A stretch of 10,418 nt of DNA from Bacteroidales bacterium UBA4417. GTDB lineage: Bacteria > Bacteroidota > Bacteroidia > Bacteroidales > UBA4417. The position numbers and the translations under genes are program-made. Under the pieces are notes generated by a model that searched no databases, was not told the DNA's origin, and was given only the letters and a program-made list of their open reading frames with translations. Shown here piece after piece: positions 6,360 through 10,418 of this stretch (its first letter is position 1; each line of letters opens with the position of its first letter). The stretch spans positions 5,647 to 16,064 of the forward strand of contig DGQJ01000110.1 of NCBI GenBank assembly GCA_002389705.1. The letters run 5' to 3'.

Positions 6360-7358
6360 TTATTTCTCATTTCTGATTGTTGTAAGTACGGTTTGTCCAA
6401 CAGCCATCAGGGTTTGTTTGCTGATATTTTTCATATTGTCGTTCACCGTGTGCCAATACTTATAAAATCCTGTTTGAGTAGACTGATCATGTTGAATAAT
6501 ATCAATAGTAGGAATTTGGCGTATCTGGTTGATATACACATGATCATCAGTGATAGCATTGGTGCGTTCCGACGAAAAATAATCGCTGTAGCCTATTGAG
6601 GCTCCAATATTCCATATTCGCTGCGCAATATCAGGAGCATAATACATTGAAGTACCTTCGAGTGTAAACACAGCATTTTCGGCACCCACCATATCCAGCA
6701 AAATACCATACCGGGCGGTGTAGCCCTGTACATGTGGATTTCGGGACCAATATTGTGATCCCAATGCCCAATCGTCGGAACCCATATACCCGGCATCCTG
6801 CGGAGCACCGTAATCTTCGGCATCAAGCAAGAGCAAATCAACACCAACGGAAGCAGGCGAAATCCTCAACTGCCTGGCTATTTCAAGAATAATTCCAACT
6901 CCGCTTGCCCCATCGTTAGCACCGTCAATCGGCGTACGATGCAGTGTCGAATCCGGATCATTATCGGCATAGGGCCTCGAATCCCAATGCGAACATACCA
7001 ATACCCTTGTTGTGCTTTTGGGATTGAATGATGCAATAAAGTTTTTACAATTTAAAACCGTTCCATTGTACGCTTTTGCCGTGAACGACTGAACAACAAC
7101 ATGTTGAGAATACTTTTTCAGGGTTTGTTCGAGCCATGCTGCACACTTCTGGTGAGCTTTGCTATTTGTTACCCTTGGTCCGAACTTCACCTGTTCATTG
7201 ACAAAATAGTAGGCTGAGTCGGCATTAAAATCGGCAGCAATAATAGCAGGGACGTCTTTTTTCTCTTCGGAATCATCAGATACCTCAGATTTTTTTTGCT
7301 TGCACGAACTTACAATTGCCAGGCAAAGGGCTAACATTAAAACAGCTGAAAATCGCAT
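6360..7358 (-). CDS. M28-family lipoprotein resembling glutaminyl-peptide cyclotransferase
   Basis: This 332-residue protein is an M28-type zinc enzyme. The lipobox VSSC puts the lipidated cysteine at C19, and the following KQKKSEVSDDSEEKKD is a charged linker that might act as a surface-export signal. Conserved features are SHWDSRP (H124, D126), DGANDGASGVG (D149), LLLDAEDYG (E181, D182), LLDMVG (D222) and YWHTVNDN (W302, H303). The single-zinc set of glutaminyl cyclases is Asp, Glu/Asp and His, here best read as D149, D182 and H303, with E181 as general acid/base, D222 and W302 at the active site. The enzyme would convert N-terminal glutamine of exported proteins to pyroglutamate in the periplasm or on the outer membrane. 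An aminopeptidase is the alternative, but the adjacent E181-D182 pair and W302-H303 favour the cyclase. It lies 50 bases downstream of a nitroreductase gene on the same strand and may also have its own promoter. Confidence 0.85.
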   Translation of the reverse strand: MRFSAVLMLALCLAIVSSCKQKKSEVSDDSEEKKDVPAIIAADFNADSAYYFVNEQVKFGPRVTNSKAHQKCAAWLEQTLKKYSQHVVVQSFTAKAYNGTVLNCKNFIASFNPKSTTRVLVCSHWDSRPYADNDPDSTLHRTPIDGANDGASGVGIILEIARQLRISPASVGVDLLLLDAEDYGAPQDAGYMGSDDWALGSQYWSRNPHVQGYTARYGILLDMVGAENAVFTLEGTSMYYAPDIAQRIWNIGASIGYSDYFSSERTNAITDDHVYINQIRQIPTIDIIQHDQSTQTGFYKYWHTVNDNMKNISKQTLMAVGQTVLTTIRNEK

Positions 7359-7377
7359 ATTGAATTATTTTAAACCG

Positions 7378-7385
7378 CAAATGTA
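7378..7385 (-). promoter_or_regulatory. Candidate -7 box for the M28 lipoprotein gene
   Basis: On the - strand this reads TACATTTG, an exact match to the Bacteroidota -7 consensus TAnnTTTG. It lies 19 bases upstream of the ATG at 7358, giving a short leader. The nearest upstream TTTG (7412-7415) is spaced 26 bases away, longer than ideal, so the -33 element is uncertain. Confidence 0.45.
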
Positions 7386-7408
7386 ATACATTAATTTTTG
7401 GCATCAGT

Positions 7409-8017
7409 TTACAAAAAAAAGGCCTTTTGCCCAAATGAACCGGTAAAAACTGACTCACCGACAGGACGACGGTTACGCGGACTGAGTTCAAGTTTCTGCA
7501 GGTTTGGATGTAGTCCTTCTTCATTACCTAAGTAACCCAATGTGAATGCAGTCATCACTTTATATCCCTCCGGAATACCAAGTAACCGCTCAGCCTCCGT
7601 AGCGTTAAAACCGCCCATCTGGTGAACATATACACCTTCATGGGTCGATTGTATACTGAGCATGGCCATTGCCTGTCCTAAATCGTATGCATGATATACA
7701 TTGGGTTCACCACGGGTATTGGTGGTCTTTGCAATTGACACAGCCAGAAGCGGCGCATTCCCGACCCACAATTGGTTAAACTCAACCAAAGTGCTGAAAA
7801 TATTATTATATACTTCATCCCCTTTCATTCCTACCAAGAAATACCATGGTTGCAAATTACTAGCTGAGGCCGCCCAACGGGCAGCTTCAAAGATACGTTG
7901 TAATTTATCAGATTCTACAGGCCTTGGGTCGTAAGCACGGGGGCTCCAGCGTGATGCGAAAAGCGGATGCACCGGGTATTCAGTGTCTGCTATTTTTATT
8001 CGAACTAAATCATGCAT
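7409..8017 (-). CDS. Nitroreductase-family FMN oxidoreductase
   Basis: This 202-residue protein belongs to the nitroreductase family, which uses FMN and NAD(P)H to reduce nitro compounds, quinones, flavins or other electron acceptors, usually as a cytoplasmic homodimer. The FMN-binding pattern is visible as SRWSPRAYD at 22-30 (R23, S25 and R27 near the phosphate), SASNLQPWYF at 51-60, GGFN at 135-138, and RNRRPVGESVF at 181-191. The length is typical and no signal peptide is present. The natural substrate cannot be inferred. It is the first gene of a - strand pair with the M28 lipoprotein; I see no functional reason for the pairing. Confidence 0.9.
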   Translation of the reverse strand: MHDLVRIKIADTEYPVHPLFASRWSPRAYDPRPVESDKLQRIFEAARWAASASNLQPWYFLVGMKGDEVYNNIFSTLVEFNQLWVGNAPLLAVSIAKTTNTRGEPNVYHAYDLGQAMAMLSIQSTHEGVYVHQMGGFNATEAERLLGIPEGYKVMTAFTLGYLGNEEGLHPNLQKLELSPRNRRPVGESVFTGSFGQKAFFL

Positions 8018-8474
8018 ATCAATCAGTTAGTTTATTGATTTAAAAATTGGAGTCCCAGGCTATCAGCATAAGTTAAGAATACAACTTACAAAAGCGCGTC
8101 TGCAAATATATTTACTTAATTCCAACAGAGTGACAAATACCTGTTAACCTTTTGCTTCTAATAAAAAAGCTGCAACTTCATAAAAACAACGACTTAAAAT
8201 CGTCGCTACATCCTTTTTAATGCCAGGATAAATTCCCATGAAAGAAGAAAAATTCATAAGTAAATACAAACATAGTAACGTCTTGATGTCTGGCTTATCC
8301 TCTTAAAAAACAATAAAATTAAAAAGGGGAAAATAGCAGGCACTATTCAATTTTAAATTTTAGCCGGCAACGGACAAATGTCAACTATTAAATCCGGCAA
8401 TTTCAAATTGCATTTTATTTTAAAAAGTAAATAAGTCGGATTAAAATTTAAGCATAAAACCAATCAAAATATTG

Positions 8475-8482
8475 TAATTTTG
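8475..8482 (+). promoter_or_regulatory. Candidate -7 box for arginine decarboxylase
   Basis: TAATTTTG matches the TAnnTTTG consensus exactly and lies 29 bases before the ATG, giving a leader of about 20-25 bases, as is common in this phylum. No clear TTG -33 box is seen at the expected distance. Confidence 0.5.
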
Positions 8483-8494
8483 CCCCCAACCACT

Positions 8495-8508
8495 AAATAT
8501 GCTATGCT
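8495..8508 (+). promoter_or_regulatory. Copy 1 of a motif shared by the two polyamine genes
   Basis: AAATATGCTATGCT lies just before the arginine decarboxylase ATG, in the presumed 5' leader. The same 14-mer with one change (C to G at position 8) occurs at 10249-10262 before the agmatinase gene. It could be a protein or RNA-level control site, or chance. Confidence 0.3.
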
Positions 8509-8511
8509 ACA

Positions 8512-9903
8512 ATGAAAAACAAATATATTGACCTGATTGACCAAACTTTCGATTTCCCTACCGAAGAATTTAAAGTAGTGGATAATGAGTTATATTTCAA
8601 CAATATACCTCTGATGGAAGTAATCAAGCAATATGGCACACCGTTGCGCATCACGTTTTTGCCCAAAATCAGCAAACAGATTCAAAAAGCAAAACGATTG
8701 TTTAATGTAGCTATAGCCAAAGCAGATTATAAAGGAAGCTATAACTTTTGCTATTGTACCAAGAGTTCGCACTTTTCGTTTGTGCTTGAAGAAGCGCTGA
8801 AAAATGATATTCATATTGAAACTTCGTCAGCTTTTGACATTCCCATTATTGAGTCATTATTTGAGTCGGGTAACTTAACAAAAGATGCTTACGTTATCTG
8901 CAATGGATTTAAGCGTCCGCAGTATATCGAAAATATCTGCAACCTGATTGAGGAAGGATTTGAAAATGTTATACCTATTCTCGATAACAAGTTTGAACTG
9001 GATGAATACGACCGCAACATTACGCGCAAGATTAAAATTGGTATCAGGATTGCATCGGAAGAAGAGCCCAAGTTCGACTTTTATACTTCGCGACTGGGTA
9101 TCCGGTACAACGATATTGTCTCGTATTACGAAGAAGAAATAAAAAACAATCCGAAGTTCGAGCTGAAGATGCTGCATTTCTTTATCAATACCGGAATACG
9201 CGACTCGGCATATTACTGGAACGAACTTTCGAAATGTGTGCAGGTTTATTGCGAACTGAAAGCGGTTTGTCCTCAACTTACTTCGCTCAACATTGGCGGT
9301 GGTTTCCCGATTAAAAACTCGCTGAATTTCGATTTTGATTATGCCTATATGGCTGAAGAAATTATTGCACAGATAAAAGGGATATGCCAGCGCAACAACA
9401 CCCCGGAACCTAACATTTTTACAGAATTCGGATCATTTACAGTTGGCGAAAGCGGTGCCGTTCTGTATAGCATTATCGACCAGAAACGACAAAATGATCG
9501 GGAGTTGTGGAACATGATTGACAGTTCATTTATAACTACATTACCCGACACCTGGGCTATAAACCAGAAATTTATCCTGCTTGCTGTTAATCACTGGGAT
9601 CAGGAATATGAGCGGGTTTTCCTGGGTGGATTAACCTGTGACAGCGAAGATTATTACAATGCTGAAACACATACAAATGCAATTTTCCTCCCGAAGCTGA
9701 TGGACGACGAGCCTCAATACATCGGATTATTCCACACAGGGGCTTACCAGGATTCGCTGGCCGGATACGGCGGCATACAGCACTGCCTGATTCCTGCACC
9801 AAAACATATACTTATTGATATTGATGAAGATGGCGAGTACTTCACAAAATTGTTTGCAAAAGAACAGAGCCATAAATCAATGTTAAAAATACTGGGATAT
9901 TAG
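8512..9903 (+). CDS. speA: Bacteroidota-type arginine decarboxylase
   Basis: This 463-residue PLP enzyme belongs to the alanine-racemase-fold (fold type III) decarboxylases and matches the Bacteroidota arginine decarboxylase group, which makes agmatine and CO2 from arginine. YCTKSSHF at 81-88 contains the likely PLP-binding lysine K84. Other features are the LHFFINTGIRD block (221-231), NIGGGFPIKNS (260-270, phosphate binding), TEFGSFTVGESG (304-315), LTCDSED (374-380) with the likely active-site C376-D377, and GAYQDSLAGYGG (410-421). It is much shorter than the E. coli biosynthetic SpeA (over 600 residues) and lacks its extra domains. The next gene begins as an agmatinase, which supports the arginine substrate over diaminopimelate or carboxynorspermidine. 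The enzyme should be cytoplasmic. A -7 box lies close upstream. Confidence 0.85.
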   Translation: MKNKYIDLIDQTFDFPTEEFKVVDNELYFNNIPLMEVIKQYGTPLRITFLPKISKQIQKAKRLFNVAIAKADYKGSYNFCYCTKSSHFSFVLEEALKNDIHIETSSAFDIPIIESLFESGNLTKDAYVICNGFKRPQYIENICNLIEEGFENVIPILDNKFELDEYDRNITRKIKIGIRIASEEEPKFDFYTSRLGIRYNDIVSYYEEEIKNNPKFELKMLHFFINTGIRDSAYYWNELSKCVQVYCELKAVCPQLTSLNIGGGFPIKNSLNFDFDYAYMAEEIIAQIKGICQRNNTPEPNIFTEFGSFTVGESGAVLYSIIDQKRQNDRELWNMIDSSFITTLPDTWAINQKFILLAVNHWDQEYERVFLGGLTCDSEDYYNAETHTNAIFLPKLMDDEPQYIGLFHTGAYQDSLAGYGGIQHCLIPAPKHILIDIDEDGEYFTKLFAKEQSHKSMLKILGY

Positions 9904-10150
9904 ACAATTTTAGCCAACAGTACAACTGGATTTATCGGCTGTTTAATCCTTTATTCAATAAGTCCTGATGCTTCATATTTTCAATTTCCGATAAAAACTG
10001 CAGCTGCAAGTTGTGTTGCACTATGAAACCGGTTTTGCATCCTGAAACACCTGGATTACTAATTTTTTACTTCCAGAATTAAAAATAATCACAGAGACTG
10101 ACCTTTACAATTTCGGATACGGAATTCAGATGCTACAAATAAGGATTTAT

Positions 10151-10180
10151 TTTGCATGTATAAAAAAAATTGTATTTTCG
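10151..10180 (+). promoter_or_regulatory. Possible promoter for the agmatinase gene
   Basis: TTTG at 10151-10154 and TATTTTCG at 10173-10180 are separated by 18 bases, close to the Bacteroidota -33/-7 layout. The -7 element has one mismatch to TAnnTTTG. It would give a leader of about 150 bases that contains the shared 14-mer. Confidence 0.3.
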
Positions 10181-10248
10181 CATTTCCGAAACGAAAAAGC
10201 ATATTAACCACCTCTCAACCATTTCTCTGTATTTCAGCATTTAGGCTA

Positions 10249-10262
10249 AAATATGGTATGCT
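10249..10262 (+). promoter_or_regulatory. Copy 2 of a motif shared by the two polyamine genes
   Basis: AAATATGGTATGCT matches 13 of 14 bases of the element at 8495-8508 and lies 77 bases before the agmatinase start codon. Confidence 0.3.
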
Positions 10263-10338
10263 TTAAAATTATCAAACATTGTTTGTTTTCGCACATGCAA
10301 CTGATAAATAATGGTTTAGAATCTAAACATAAAATTTT

Positions 10339-10418
10339 ATGAAACAGTATGGTGATCTACCAAAAGAATTTACTGCGTTTGAAAGTTCAAAAATTGTAAT
10401 CCTCCCGGTACCTTACGA
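10339..10418 (+). CDS. speB: Probable agmatinase, N-terminal part only
   Basis: The window ends 26 codons into this gene. The visible residues end in SSKIVILPVPY, which fits the first beta strand of Bacteroidota agmatinases, usually followed by an acidic residue and a GTSTW segment. The partial last codon (GA) is compatible with aspartate there. Agmatinase is a manganese ureohydrolase that splits agmatine into putrescine and urea, directly following the arginine decarboxylase step. The metal ligands are beyond the window, so the call rests on this short match plus the neighbouring gene. Confidence 0.75.
   Translation, partial: MKQYGDLPKEFTAFESSKIVILPVPY

Larger units (their letters stand above)
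8018..8511. other. 494-bp divergent intergenic region
   Basis: This AT-rich region separates the divergent nitroreductase and arginine decarboxylase genes. On the - strand, TATATTTG at 8103-8110 matches the -7 consensus about 86 bases before the nitroreductase start, with a TTTG at 8134-8137 (23-base gap). The + strand promoter is listed separately. The middle (8180-8440) has only short inverted repeats (for example CGAC/GTCG near 8189-8204) and a 22-codon frame at 8238-8306 with no supporting features. I see no supported gene. Confidence 0.6.
9904..10338. other. 435-bp gap between decarboxylase and agmatinase genes
   Basis: The gap is AT-rich with no supported ORF on either strand. There is no strong terminator after the decarboxylase: only a 5-bp stem (GGATT/AATCC, 9929-9950) followed by a weak T-rich tract. 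A possible promoter and a repeated motif are listed separately. The size of the gap suggests the downstream gene has its own promoter. Confidence 0.6.

Noticed and set aside
8238..8306. 22-codon + strand frame in the large divergent gap
   Set aside because: No ribosome binding site, no recognisable composition or family; frames this short are expected by chance in AT-rich DNA.
8875..9276. 133-codon antisense frame inside arginine decarboxylase
   Set aside because: It lies opposite a well-conserved gene, has no family features, and its length follows from the coding frame on the other strand.
9929..9950. Hairpin after arginine decarboxylase as a terminator
   Set aside because: Only a 5-bp stem with a 12-base loop and a weak T tract.

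Overview
The window looks like a chromosomal segment of a Bacteroidota bacterium, probably in or near the order Bacteroidales. The evidence is moderate to low GC, almost no Shine-Dalgarno sequences before the main genes, several candidate -7 boxes of the Bacteroidota form TAnnTTTG, and family signatures typical of the phylum: an ORF6N protein, a short single-strand-binding protein, a PIN-PhoH protein, a glutaminyl-cyclase-like lipoprotein and the 463-residue arginine decarboxylase type. I see no rRNA, tRNA, CRISPR array or insertion sequence.

Left part (1-1230, + strand): the 3' end of one single-strand-binding protein gene, an ORF6N-domain gene, and a complete second copy of the single-strand-binding gene, closed by a clear terminator. 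Both SSB copies lack the acidic C-terminal tip of housekeeping SSB. The ORF6N gene carries a perfect 14-bp-arm palindrome inside its reading frame.

Next (1274-4448, - strand): an acyltransferase of the serine-acetyltransferase type and a sugar-transfer-associated ATP-grasp enzyme, which together look like a small glycan or envelope-polymer modification module. A 28-codon ORF with a good Shine-Dalgarno sequence lies between them. Upstream of both on the same strand is an exported Ntn hydrolase whose predicted signal-peptide cleavage would expose its nucleophilic cysteine.

Centre (4895-8017): a PIN-PhoH (PhoH2-type) RNase/ATPase gene on +, then a near-perfect terminator hairpin shared with the convergent - strand pair of a nitroreductase-family protein and an M28 lipoprotein resembling glutaminyl-peptide cyclotransferase.

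Right part (8512-10418, + strand): arginine decarboxylase followed by the start of a probable agmatinase. Together these make putrescine from arginine via agmatine. The two genes are 435 bp apart and share a 14-bp motif in their upstream regions.

Most genes are recognisable families. The less ordinary points are the SSB-ORF6N-SSB arrangement with the intragenic palindrome, the SD-led small ORF, the signal-cleavage-activated Ntn hydrolase, and the repeated motif before the polyamine genes. I do not see convincing evidence for a wholly new multi-gene system.
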